From an uncultured Lysobacterales bacterium (GTDB lineage: Bacteria; Pseudomonadota; Gammaproteobacteria; Xanthomonadales; SZUA-36): a DNA stretch of 8,723 nucleotides. Under the pieces are notes generated by a model. That model was given only the letters and a program-made list of their open reading frames with translations, was not told the origin of the DNA and did not search any database. The position numbers and the translations under genes are program-made. Position 1 is the stretch's first letter, and every line of letters starts with the position of its first letter. Below, piece after piece: positions 1 to 6,111 of this stretch. The DNA lies in the NCBI GenBank assembly GCA_937974465.1, contig CALJWY010000329.1, positions 1 through 8,723 on the forward strand. The letters are read 5' to 3'.

Positions 1-1446
1 CATTAATGGTATGCCTTCACAGGGCACATCATTTTCCGGCAGACCCTCTACTCGGTTCGGTGAATCGCAGGGACCAAACGGGTTGTAATAGTTTTCCGCG
101 CCCACGTACAACTCGATACCGGTGGTAAAGGTACTCGGGTGGCGTACAAGCATGGTGTTTGCTTGGTAGTAAGAAAACTCTGAATAGGACTCTGTACCGC
201 TCTCGAACTCGTGATTCAGGTACAGGAACACGTTATAGCGGTCCAGGTCAGACCTCAGGTCGCGGCCGTATGCCTCGTTCCCACTGGTGTCGAAACGGAC
301 ACCGGTGGCGGACCCGAATTCATCGCGGTTCACACCGTCCCTGAGAGCGCACATGGTGCTACTGGCAGGAATTTCCCAGGCGTCTGGGTGCTGGCATGCC
401 GGGTGATCCAACGGGAAGACCTCAAACTCGCCGCCTGAATCGGTCCAGGGACTGGCATCCATAATTGTTCCAAGACGGCTTCTCTCCTCGGCATCATACT
501 GGCCATAGCCGGAGTCCACAGACGTGTTTCTGAAGCTGAGAACAGGATCACCGTCTTCGTCATACAACCAGGGCGAATCTTCGTTCAAACGCCAACGCAT
601 TTCGGAACTCCAGCGCCGGTCTTCATTACCATTGATGGCATCGCGGTGATAATAATCAGCGAACATACTGAGGTTGGTGCGGCCGCCGTTGAAGTCATGG
701 CCCCACTTGACGGTGCCGCGGTAGTTGTTGGCCGAGAAGTTGTCGTACCAGTCATAGCGCCCACGGATCGTGAGACCTTCGAAATTGTCCTGCAGCACGG
801 TGTTGACAACACCTGCCACCGCATCGGCACCGTAGATGGCCGAGGCGCCGTCACGCAGGACTTCAACACGCCTTATGCCCATCGTTGGGATCTCGTTGGG
901 GTTGACCGAATTGACCGGTACAAAACTGCCGCCGACCTGTTCGGTCTGGTAACCGGCCGTCTGCACCATGCGGCGCCCGTTCAGCAGAACCAGGGTGTTA
1001 CCGGTACCCATGTTACGCAGGTTGAAAGCACCGACGTCGCCACGCACCGCGTTGACGCCACCGGAAATATTCTCGGCCTCGTTCTGGAAGTTCTGGCCCT
1101 GCTCGGGCAGCATATCGAGAATCTCGTCAAGCGAGGAGACACCCATGGCTTCGATCTCTTGCTCGGCAATGACCGACACGGCCAGGGCCTCGGAAATGGC
1201 TGCGCCCTTGATTTGGGAACCGACGACTATAACTTCTTCCAGTAAAACGTCTTCATCGGCCGCCTGGTCAGCATCATCTGCTGCCTGTGACAGCTGCGTC
1301 ACCCTGCTCGTATCCGCATCGTCTGCAGCCTGTAGGGGGCTGCCGATAAAAGATGCCAGGAAAAAGAGCATAGCTGTGACGCTCGTGGTGATTTTATTCT
1401 TTAATTTCAATTGCCTGAAGAAGGCAAACCGCGGTAAATTCCTCAT
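1..1446 (-). CDS. TonB-dependent outer-membrane receptor, N-terminal 482 residues (3' end beyond the window)
   Basis: Open from an ATG at 1446 to the left edge without a stop, so only the front of the protein is present. Residues 1-40 look like a signal peptide: a basic start, a hydrophobic core near 22-34, and a likely cleavage after the LQA ending at residue 40. A TonB-box-like stretch (EEVIVVG, 70-76) follows. The plug domain runs from about 85 to 220 and has family hallmarks: LVLLNGRRM (152-160), RRVEVLRDGASAIYGADAV (192-210) and AGVVN (211-215). The beta-barrel begins at about 225. Such receptors import a bound ligand across the outer membrane using TonB-ExbBD energy. The ligand cannot be read from the sequence; the family includes siderophore, vitamin, sugar and peptide receptors. 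An AGGA Shine-Dalgarno at 1456-1459 supports the start. The gene is divergent from a LysR regulator, which may control it. Four cysteines (351, 366, 460, 476) lie in loop-like regions. Confidence 0.95.
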   Translation of the reverse strand, partial: MRNLPRFAFFRQLKLKNKITTSVTAMLFFLASFIGSPLQAADDADTSRVTQLSQAADDADQAADEDVLLEEVIVVGSQIKGAAISEALAVSVIAEQEIEAMGVSSLDEILDMLPEQGQNFQNEAENISGGVNAVRGDVGAFNLRNMGTGNTLVLLNGRRMVQTAGYQTEQVGGSFVPVNSVNPNEIPTMGIRRVEVLRDGASAIYGADAVAGVVNTVLQDNFEGLTIRGRYDWYDNFSANNYRGTVKWGHDFNGGRTNLSMFADYYHRDAINGNEDRRWSSEMRWRLNEDSPWLYDEDGDPVLSFRNTSVDSGYGQYDAEERSRLGTIMDASPWTDSGGEFEVFPLDHPACQHPDAWEIPASSTMCALRDGVNRDEFGSATGVRFDTSGNEAYGRDLRSDLDRYNVFLYLNHEFESGTESYSEFSYYQANTMLVRHPSTFTTGIELYVGAENYYNPFGPCDSPNRVEGLPENDVPCEGIPLM

Positions 1447-1455
1447 GATAAATTT

Positions 1456-1459
1456 TCCT
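1456..1459 (-). promoter_or_regulatory. Ribosome binding site of the TonB-dependent receptor
   Basis: On the minus strand AGGA lies nine bases before the ATG at 1446. It supports that start, which places a complete signal peptide at the front of the protein. Confidence 0.6.
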
Positions 1460-1486
1460 GCGTTAGGTTTAAGAGCAAAAACAAGA

Positions 1487-1506
1487 TCAATCCAAATCAA
1501 TCCAAA
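1487..1506. repeat. Perfect 10-bp tandem direct repeat in the receptor upstream region
   Basis: TCAATCCAAA occurs twice back to back, at 1487-1496 and 1497-1506. The unit is about one helical turn and lies 41-60 bases upstream of the receptor start. It may be a regulator site with two same-face copies, part of the mRNA leader, or a chance short duplication. I could not place a convincing -35/-10 pair around it. Confidence 0.7.
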
Positions 1507-1637
1507 GGGCGCAAAACAAAACATCTGCCCTCAATCATTATGTTAAAAAAATGTTGGCTTGCATAGTCTCTCCATAATAATGCACTCATTTTTGACTTCG
1601 ATTTAGCAAATTTCCAATGAATCTTCATACGTGTTCG

Positions 1638-1663
1638 ATAACCTGAGGTTATACTTCGCATAA
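1638..1663. promoter_or_regulatory. Candidate LysR-type operator with three half-sites (two overlapping T-N11-A dyads)
   Basis: The first dyad, 1638-1652, is a perfect 15-mer palindrome (ATAACCT, central G, AGGTTAT). The second, 1649-1663, is TTAT-N7-ATAA and reuses the last four bases of the first. The array is therefore ATAA-N7-TTAT-N7-ATAA, with dyad centres 11 bp (one helical turn) apart. Both dyads fit the T-N11-A consensus of LysR-type regulators. The array ends 19 bases before the adjacent LysR start and lies about 190 bases from the divergent receptor start. That position is typical of autoregulation with possible control of the divergent gene. The dyads are seen directly; binding is inferred. 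Confidence 0.65.
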
Positions 1664-1682
1664 TTCTCAGTCTTGGAATGAC

Positions 1683-2579
1683 ATGCGCCTGCGACAAATT
1701 GAAGTTTTCCATGCCATTTACACCTGTGGTTCCATCACCGCCGCCGCCAAGCTGCTGAATGTTTCCCAGCCTTCTGTCAGCAAGGTGCTCGCTCATGCGG
1801 AACAGCAGTTGGGCTTTGCGCTGTTCGATCGCCAAAAAGGCAAGATCATACCGACGCAGGAGGCCGAGCGTTTGATTCCGCATGTCAATGATGCCTATGA
1901 CAACATCAATGAACTGCGGCGCATTTCACAAAATCTCCGTGCCTCTGACACCGGTCGTATACGGGTTGCCGTGATACCCGCCTTTGGTATTGACCTGTTG
2001 CCGGCAGCGGTCGCGTCGTATCTCAAAATCCACCCCGAGACCACCTTTGAAATCGAAACGCTCCATCTGCGCCAGGTTATCCGTGCAATCAAGGAACACA
2101 GGGTTGATATCGGTTTGGTATTTGACCCGCCGGTTATGCCGGGCATCAAGGTCGAAACCCTGGGAACAGGGAAATTCACCGTGCTGACACATGAATCCGT
2201 GCTTTCCAAAGCCGACCAAAGCCTGTCCCTGGAAGACCTGGACGGCTTACCACTGGTCAACCTGAGCAAACGCAGCCCGCTGGGAATGCTGCTCGGCAAC
2301 CATATCGAAACCAGCAAAATCAAGTTTCATTCTGTCGCCAGGGTGGAGACCTACCAGATGGCGAAGGCGCTTGTCGCGCATGGCGCAGGGGTTGCGATTG
2401 TCGATGAAATAACCGCCAGGTCGATGGGACATGACAATGTTGTTGCCCGTGGCCTGGAGCCGGAACTTCAGTTCAAAATTGCAATGCTCAGCAATGAGAG
2501 TGAGCCATTATCCATCGTGGCTCAAAAATTTGTTGAGCACCTGGCTTCCGCGATTGCTGATTTTCTAAAGCCGAGGTGA
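1683..2579 (+). CDS. LysR-family transcriptional regulator (first of two paralogues)
   Basis: A 298-residue protein, the usual length for the family. The N-terminal winged helix-turn-helix covers about residues 1-60, with AAKLLNVSQPSVSKVLAHAE (21-40) as the helix-turn-helix and ALFDR (46-50) leading into the wing. A linker helix follows, then an effector-binding domain from about 91 to 295. LysR regulators bind T-N11-A dyads and respond to a small ligand, usually a substrate or intermediate of the pathway they control. The start has a modest GGA (1675-1677) six bases upstream and places MRLRQIEVFHA at the N-terminus, as in the paralogue at 6112-7020. The gene is divergent from the receptor and precedes the oxidoreductase-hydrolase pair, with candidate operators on both sides, so it is probably the local regulator. 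The inducer is unknown; an amino acid is a reasonable guess from the neighbours. Confidence 0.95.
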   Translation: MRLRQIEVFHAIYTCGSITAAAKLLNVSQPSVSKVLAHAEQQLGFALFDRQKGKIIPTQEAERLIPHVNDAYDNINELRRISQNLRASDTGRIRVAVIPAFGIDLLPAAVASYLKIHPETTFEIETLHLRQVIRAIKEHRVDIGLVFDPPVMPGIKVETLGTGKFTVLTHESVLSKADQSLSLEDLDGLPLVNLSKRSPLGMLLGNHIETSKIKFHSVARVETYQMAKALVAHGAGVAIVDEITARSMGHDNVVARGLEPELQFKIAMLSNESEPLSIVAQKFVEHLASAIADFLKPR

Positions 2580-2583
2580 ACCT

Positions 2584-2598
2584 ATAGACATGCGCTAT
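2584..2598. promoter_or_regulatory. Candidate LysR-type box upstream of the oxidoreductase operon
   Basis: ATAG-N7-CTAT is a T-N11-A dyad with perfect 4-bp arms, starting five bases after the upstream LysR stop codon. It agrees with the 1638-1652 palindrome at 8 of 15 positions (pattern ATAnnCnnnnGnTAT). Its centre, 2591, falls 65 bases before the start site predicted from the -10-like element at 2644-2649, the usual place for a LysR recognition site. Confidence 0.5.
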
Positions 2599-2618
2599 GG
2601 GGTAGGAACAAAAGGTCA

Positions 2619-2649
2619 TTGGAGATTTAAGGCAAGCGCCGATTAAAAT
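2619..2649 (+). promoter_or_regulatory. Candidate activator-dependent promoter of the oxidoreductase-hydrolase operon
   Basis: TAAAAT at 2644-2649 matches five of six bases of the -10 consensus. The nearest -35 candidate, TTGGAG at 2619-2624, is poor and has a long 19-bp spacer. A good -10 with a weak -35 fits a promoter that needs an activator. Transcription would begin near 2656. This is read by eye and is only moderately supported. Confidence 0.35.
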
Positions 2650-2666
2650 TCTTATCAAGGAGAATC

Positions 2667-2670
2667 AGGA
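2667..2670 (+). promoter_or_regulatory. Ribosome binding site of the oxidoreductase gene
   Basis: AGGA lies nine bases before the ATG at 2680. A stronger AAGGAGA at 2657-2663 is too distant (16 bases) for that ATG and has no suitable nearer start. The chosen ATG puts the FAD-binding strand MHIVVLGAGVIG at the extreme N-terminus, as in DadA. Confidence 0.5.
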
Positions 2671-2679
2671 AATCGGCTC

Positions 2680-3888
2680 ATGCATATTGTAGTTCTGGGC
2701 GCCGGTGTTATTGGTGTAACCACAGCCTACTACCTCTCCGAACTTGGTCATGAGGTCACTATCATTGACCAGTCGCAGGAGGTGGCCTCCGGTGCCAGTG
2801 GTGGCAACGGGGGACAGCTTTCCTATAGCTTTACCGATGCCATGGCGAGCCCCGCATTGTTGTCCAAGATGCCCCGTATAATGGCTGGCCTGGACCCTGC
2901 ATTTCATGTATGTCCTGCGATCAATCCGCAATACCTCCACTGGAGCCTGGCATTTTTAGGCCAATGCACCAGCCGTAATCATCGTGAAAACACCACGGCC
3001 ATTTTGAAACTGGCGTTGAAATCGCGTCAATTGATGACCGAGTTGCGTGAGCGCACGGGTTTCGATTTCAATTGGCGCCGTGCGGGAAAACTGGTTTTAC
3101 AGGGCACCGGTGCAGCGATGTCAGAGGCCCGGGAGACTTGCGCGCTGAAACGTCAGCATGGATGTGATGCGCGGGTAATTTCTATTGAAGAAGCCAAGGA
3201 AATCGAGCCAGCGGTGGCGAAATTGAGCAATAATTACGCTGGCGCAGTATATTCAGAAAGCGACGAAGTCGGCGACACCCTGGCATTCTCGACACAGTTG
3301 GCCCAGTGGCTGCAGACCAACCGCAACACGAATGTCAGCCTGGGCACCAGCGTTCGCAAGCTCGTTGTCCGGCAGGGCAAACTCGCCGCTGTCGAAACCG
3401 ACCAGGGCAGCCTGCAACCGGATGCCGTGGTCGTCTGTCTTGGCGCCCTGAGCAACCGCCTTCTTGATCCATTGGGTATCAAGACCAATATTTACCCGAT
3501 GCGCGGCTATAGCGTTACCTTGCCCAGCCTGCATACATCCAACACCGTCAGTATTACCGACCTGAACAGTAAGACCGTTTTCAGCCGTCTGGGTGACAGC
3601 GTGCGTATTGCAGGCTTTGCCGATTTTGTCGGCTATCGCACGGGTAAAGACACCGACCGGGTTCGCACACTGTTGCAGACAGCACAGGCCACAGCGCCGG
3701 CCATAGCAGATTACACAAGCAAGGACATAGCTGAATGGGGTGGCTTCCGGCCGATGACACCTGACAGCCGCCCCCTGCTTGGACCCAGCATGATCAAGGG
3801 TGTGCACCTGAATACCGGCCATGGCATGTTGGGCTGGACACTGGCCTGCGTCAGTGGCCACGATGTTGCCCAGGGTATCCAGGCTTAG
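2680..3888 (+). CDS. DadA-like FAD-dependent amino acid dehydrogenase/oxidase (DAO family)
   Basis: A 402-residue flavoprotein. The N-terminal Rossmann fold has GAGVIG (7-12) with an acidic residue ending the second strand (IID, 28-30). A glycine-rich segment (SGASGGNGGQLS, 37-48) corresponds to the flavin-contacting region of DadA. IYPMRGYSVTLP (271-282), FRPMTPDSRPLLG (356-368) and LNTGHGMLGWTLACVSG (377-393) closely match the same segments of Escherichia coli D-amino acid dehydrogenase. The family oxidatively deaminates amino acids, often D-isomers, to 2-oxo acids and ammonia, passing electrons to the respiratory chain or oxygen. No signal peptide is seen, so it probably works at the inner face of the membrane. 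The protein ends about 30 residues earlier than E. coli DadA (432). Substrate and stereospecificity cannot be read; glycine oxidase or another DAO member remains possible. It precedes a linked hydrolase and follows a LysR gene. Confidence 0.92.
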   Translation: MHIVVLGAGVIGVTTAYYLSELGHEVTIIDQSQEVASGASGGNGGQLSYSFTDAMASPALLSKMPRIMAGLDPAFHVCPAINPQYLHWSLAFLGQCTSRNHRENTTAILKLALKSRQLMTELRERTGFDFNWRRAGKLVLQGTGAAMSEARETCALKRQHGCDARVISIEEAKEIEPAVAKLSNNYAGAVYSESDEVGDTLAFSTQLAQWLQTNRNTNVSLGTSVRKLVVRQGKLAAVETDQGSLQPDAVVVCLGALSNRLLDPLGIKTNIYPMRGYSVTLPSLHTSNTVSITDLNSKTVFSRLGDSVRIAGFADFVGYRTGKDTDRVRTLLQTAQATAPAIADYTSKDIAEWGGFRPMTPDSRPLLGPSMIKGVHLNTGHGMLGWTLACVSGHDVAQGIQA

Positions 3889-3890
3889 GA
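3887..3890 (+). promoter_or_regulatory. Ribosome binding site of the hydrolase, overlapping the preceding stop codon
   Basis: AGGA uses the last two bases of the oxidoreductase TAG stop and lies five bases before the ATG at 3896. This decides the hydrolase start in favour of 3896 rather than an in-frame ATG at 3821 inside the oxidoreductase gene. It also suggests translational coupling. Confidence 0.65.
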
Positions 3891-3895
3891 CTGTA

Positions 3896-4672
3896 ATGAG
3901 CCGTCAAATCACCGACCTTGCCTACAATGAAAACCAACAGCTGGATTTGTTCCTGGTTGATCAGCCACAGCAGCCATTGATTGTCTGCTTACACGGTGGT
4001 GGCTTTATTTCCGGCGACAAGACCGACATCCGTTGCGAGCAATCAGCGCGCTTGTTGAATGCGGCGGGTTTTAATTGTGCGACCATTTCCTATTCCCTGG
4101 CACCGATAGAAAACAGGTTTGCAATGTGGCCCCGTAACCTGTTCGACCTGGCGGACGCTATTGCCTGGCTGCACGACCAGGCATCATCCTACCATTATGA
4201 TTTTGACCGCCTGGGTTTGCTCGGCTTCTCTGCCGGCTGCTGTTTGTCCAATCTTTATATCCAGGGTGGCAGCAAGCTGTTCGAATATTTTGGCTATGCA
4301 ACCCCGGTGTATAAACCACTGGCGCTGGCGGGGTTCTATGGACCCTATGATTTTACCAAGCGGCAAAAGGAGCGCCGCTCTGAAAACGAAGAAATCAACC
4401 TGCTTCACTCTCCCTGTTACTGGCTAAGGCAGAACGACATGTCAGACGTGCCTCCGGTTTTACATATCCAGGGTGATCATGATCAAGTGGTTTACCCGGA
4501 CCAGCATGATGCATTTCAAAGGGACTATGAAGATCGCGGCTATCACTTTACGGCCGTGATCGTGGAAGGGTTTGGGCACAGCTTTGCACCAGTCGACTCG
4601 AATGAGTACGGACAGTCTGTGGACCTGAGAGACACAATCGCAGGTTTTTTAACCAGCCACCTTATGCCTTGA
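3896..4672 (+). CDS. Alpha/beta-fold hydrolase (esterase/amidase type)
   Basis: A 258-residue cytoplasmic-looking protein with no signal peptide. CLHGGGFISG (31-40) carries the HGGG oxyanion-hole motif, and GFSAG (110-114) places the nucleophile at Ser112. IQGDHDQVV (191-199) supplies the likely acid, Asp196 or Asp194, and GFGHSF (225-230) supplies His228, completing the triad. The HGGG motif and short length place it near the hormone-sensitive-lipase-like and BD-FAE esterase groups, which include kynurenine formamidases. It should cleave an ester or amide, but the substrate is not evident. The start at 3896 is chosen for its AGGA site and because it follows the oxidoreductase stop by seven bases; an in-frame ATG at 3821 would add 25 residues overlapping that gene. 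The two enzymes are very probably co-transcribed. A natural reading is that this enzyme frees an amino compound that the oxidoreductase then oxidises, or the reverse order (inference). Confidence 0.9.
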   Translation: MSRQITDLAYNENQQLDLFLVDQPQQPLIVCLHGGGFISGDKTDIRCEQSARLLNAAGFNCATISYSLAPIENRFAMWPRNLFDLADAIAWLHDQASSYHYDFDRLGLLGFSAGCCLSNLYIQGGSKLFEYFGYATPVYKPLALAGFYGPYDFTKRQKERRSENEEINLLHSPCYWLRQNDMSDVPPVLHIQGDHDQVVYPDQHDAFQRDYEDRGYHFTAVIVEGFGHSFAPVDSNEYGQSVDLRDTIAGFLTSHLMP

Positions 4673-4682
4673 CCCGGCCGGG
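4673..4682. other. Perfect 10-bp palindrome in the convergent intergenic gap
   Basis: CCCGGCCGGG is self-complementary and occupies almost half of the 22-base gap between the converging hydrolase and permease genes. It has no loop and no following T run on either strand, so it is not a standard intrinsic terminator, though it could help stop convergent transcription. No other terminator is visible here. Confidence 0.35.
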
Positions 4683-4694
4683 ATATAGACCTCC

Positions 4695-6062
4695 CTAAAT
4701 CAACAGGTAGTTTGCAACCAGTGTGGCCACAACGCCGCCGATCATGGGCACAGATGTCCGCTTGATAATCGCAAAGGGGCTGACCTTTGCCGCACCGGCC
4801 ACCGCAATGATGACCCCGGCCACCGGCGAAAAACTGCGAAACATGCCACCGGCAAACTGGGAAGGCAGCATCAGCGTTTCAATGGAGACATTCATCCTGT
4901 TTGCAATACCGGGGATCATGCCGGCAAAACTGAACAGGGCGGCGTTACCGCTACCGGTTAACAGGGCAGCAGCTCCCAGTATCAGAACCAGCGTAATCGC
5001 CATTACGCCACTACCCAGGCCATTACCTTCCACCATCGCAACCAGCGAACTGATCAGACCGGTGGCCTTAACTCCAGCCGCGAATACCTCGGCAGCCACG
5101 ATCAGTGTCACAACCGTGCTGAAAATCTCTCCCATGCCACGGAAAAACGCTGTAATCCCAGCAAGAGCCTCGCGCAGGCTCCGGTGCCGGATGCTTTCAC
5201 ATACCATCGCAACAGCCAGGCTGATCAGCATTGCAGTGACCACGTCAAGGCGGATGCTGGTAACCATCAATGGGCTGAACACAAACAACAGTAACAATGG
5301 CAGGATCGGCAAAAGGGCATAAATAAGCGGTACCGGGGTCTGGTCATGCTCTGTGTTGGTTATCTCAAGAAGCTGACCAGGATCTTCGTCAGCTTCCCGC
5401 TGGTCACACCAGCGCTGCCAGAAGAAATGCAGGGCCGCTATAACCGGCACCACCACGGCAGCGACTTTCAATTGATGGATTACAAAATATTCAATCGGAG
5501 AAATCCCGATGACCTCGGCAGCCACGTTGGAAGCGGGTGAGGCCGGACCCAGGTCCAGGCAGGCGGTGGTTCCAATCACGGCTGCTGCGGCAACCGGTCG
5601 CACACCAAGCCTCACCAGGGTCGGATACATAGCCACCAATAACAACATGGCAAGCCCGGCAGCACTGGGTATAAACACATTCAAGACCTGTCCCGCCACA
5701 TAGGTAATGGCCAGCAATAAATAGGGGCTTCTGATAGCTGCAAGCGGCTTGATCGAGAGGTTAACCAGGGCCGTGGAAGCCGCAATTGATGACATGTACT
5801 TTGCAAAACCACCAGCCGCCATGATGATCATGCCAATACGTGCGACCCGGTGTGAAAAAGCTTCGCTAACCATGGCAAACAGATCGAAGGCAAACAGACC
5901 GGTTATGGATTCCTCTGCACCGTTGCCGCCAAACCACGTGGTTGAAATATGTGCCGTGGTCAGCAGCGCAAACCCGGCAAAAAATAATGTCGCATGCGTC
6001 TGGTAACGCCTGACGATCAGGTAAACGGTGAAAACGATGATAAGCAGTGCGATGATTTGCAT
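4695..6062 (-). CDS. dcuC: DcuC-family C4-dicarboxylate-type inner-membrane permease
   Basis: A 455-residue, very hydrophobic protein with roughly a dozen membrane segments, close to the 461 residues of E. coli DcuC. The C-terminal half matches DcuC clearly: TGSGNA (369-374), FSPVAGVIIAVAG (411-423) and SPFAIIKRTSVP (428-439). SPYLLL (112-117) and HFFWQRW (212-218) also match. A charged loop at about 218-243 splits the protein into two halves. DcuC family members move C4-dicarboxylates such as succinate, fumarate or aspartate, by efflux or exchange, across the inner membrane. Here a dicarboxylic amino acid or 2-oxo acid linked to the neighbouring enzymes is possible, but transport of a true C4 acid is not shown. 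The gene begins 49 bases after a LysR gene on the same strand, with a weak AGG about six bases before its ATG, so co-transcription is likely. The symbol denotes family resemblance, not proven orthology. Confidence 0.9.
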   Translation of the reverse strand: MQIIALLIIVFTVYLIVRRYQTHATLFFAGFALLTTAHISTTWFGGNGAEESITGLFAFDLFAMVSEAFSHRVARIGMIIMAAGGFAKYMSSIAASTALVNLSIKPLAAIRSPYLLLAITYVAGQVLNVFIPSAAGLAMLLLVAMYPTLVRLGVRPVAAAAVIGTTACLDLGPASPASNVAAEVIGISPIEYFVIHQLKVAAVVVPVIAALHFFWQRWCDQREADEDPGQLLEITNTEHDQTPVPLIYALLPILPLLLLFVFSPLMVTSIRLDVVTAMLISLAVAMVCESIRHRSLREALAGITAFFRGMGEIFSTVVTLIVAAEVFAAGVKATGLISSLVAMVEGNGLGSGVMAITLVLILGAAALLTGSGNAALFSFAGMIPGIANRMNVSIETLMLPSQFAGGMFRSFSPVAGVIIAVAGAAKVSPFAIIKRTSVPMIGGVVATLVANYLLI

Positions 6063-6111
6063 AATGGCCTGGCGTTTAACCTTTTGATGTTTTTGTTTAT
6101 GCCGGTTGGGT

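Noticed and set aside
646..1245. A 199-codon plus-strand reading frame opposite the receptor
   Set aside because: It lies wholly antisense to the plug domain, whose motifs are unmistakable. Its translation has no recognisable family features and no ribosome binding site.
1507..1530. An inverted GGGC/GCCC pair upstream of the receptor as an attenuator or terminator
   Set aside because: The stem is only about five pairs with a 16-base loop and no T run follows.
1592..1620. A plus-strand promoter for the first LysR gene using TTGACT at 1592-1597
   Set aside because: The -35 is good, but no acceptable -10 occurs at a spacing of 16-18 bases.
1497..1883. A 128-codon minus-strand reading frame across the intergenic region and the front of the first LysR gene
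   Set aside because: It is antisense to the helix-turn-helix coding region and the operator array, and no family is recognisable in it.
3253..3861. A 202-codon minus-strand reading frame opposite the oxidoreductase
   Set aside because: It is a shadow of a strongly supported gene and shows no domain of its own.
3821..3895. A longer hydrolase start at the ATG at 3821
   Set aside because: It would overlap the oxidoreductase gene by 68 bases and add 25 residues unlike an alpha/beta hydrolase N-terminus. The ATG at 3896 has a well-spaced AGGA.
4643..4654. GGTT-TTTT-AACC near the end of the hydrolase gene as a terminator
   Set aside because: The T run is the loop, the stem is four pairs, and it lies inside the coding region.
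4723..5322. A 199-codon plus-strand reading frame opposite the permease
   Set aside because: Its low-complexity Ala/Thr/Ile composition is the expected antisense of a membrane protein gene.
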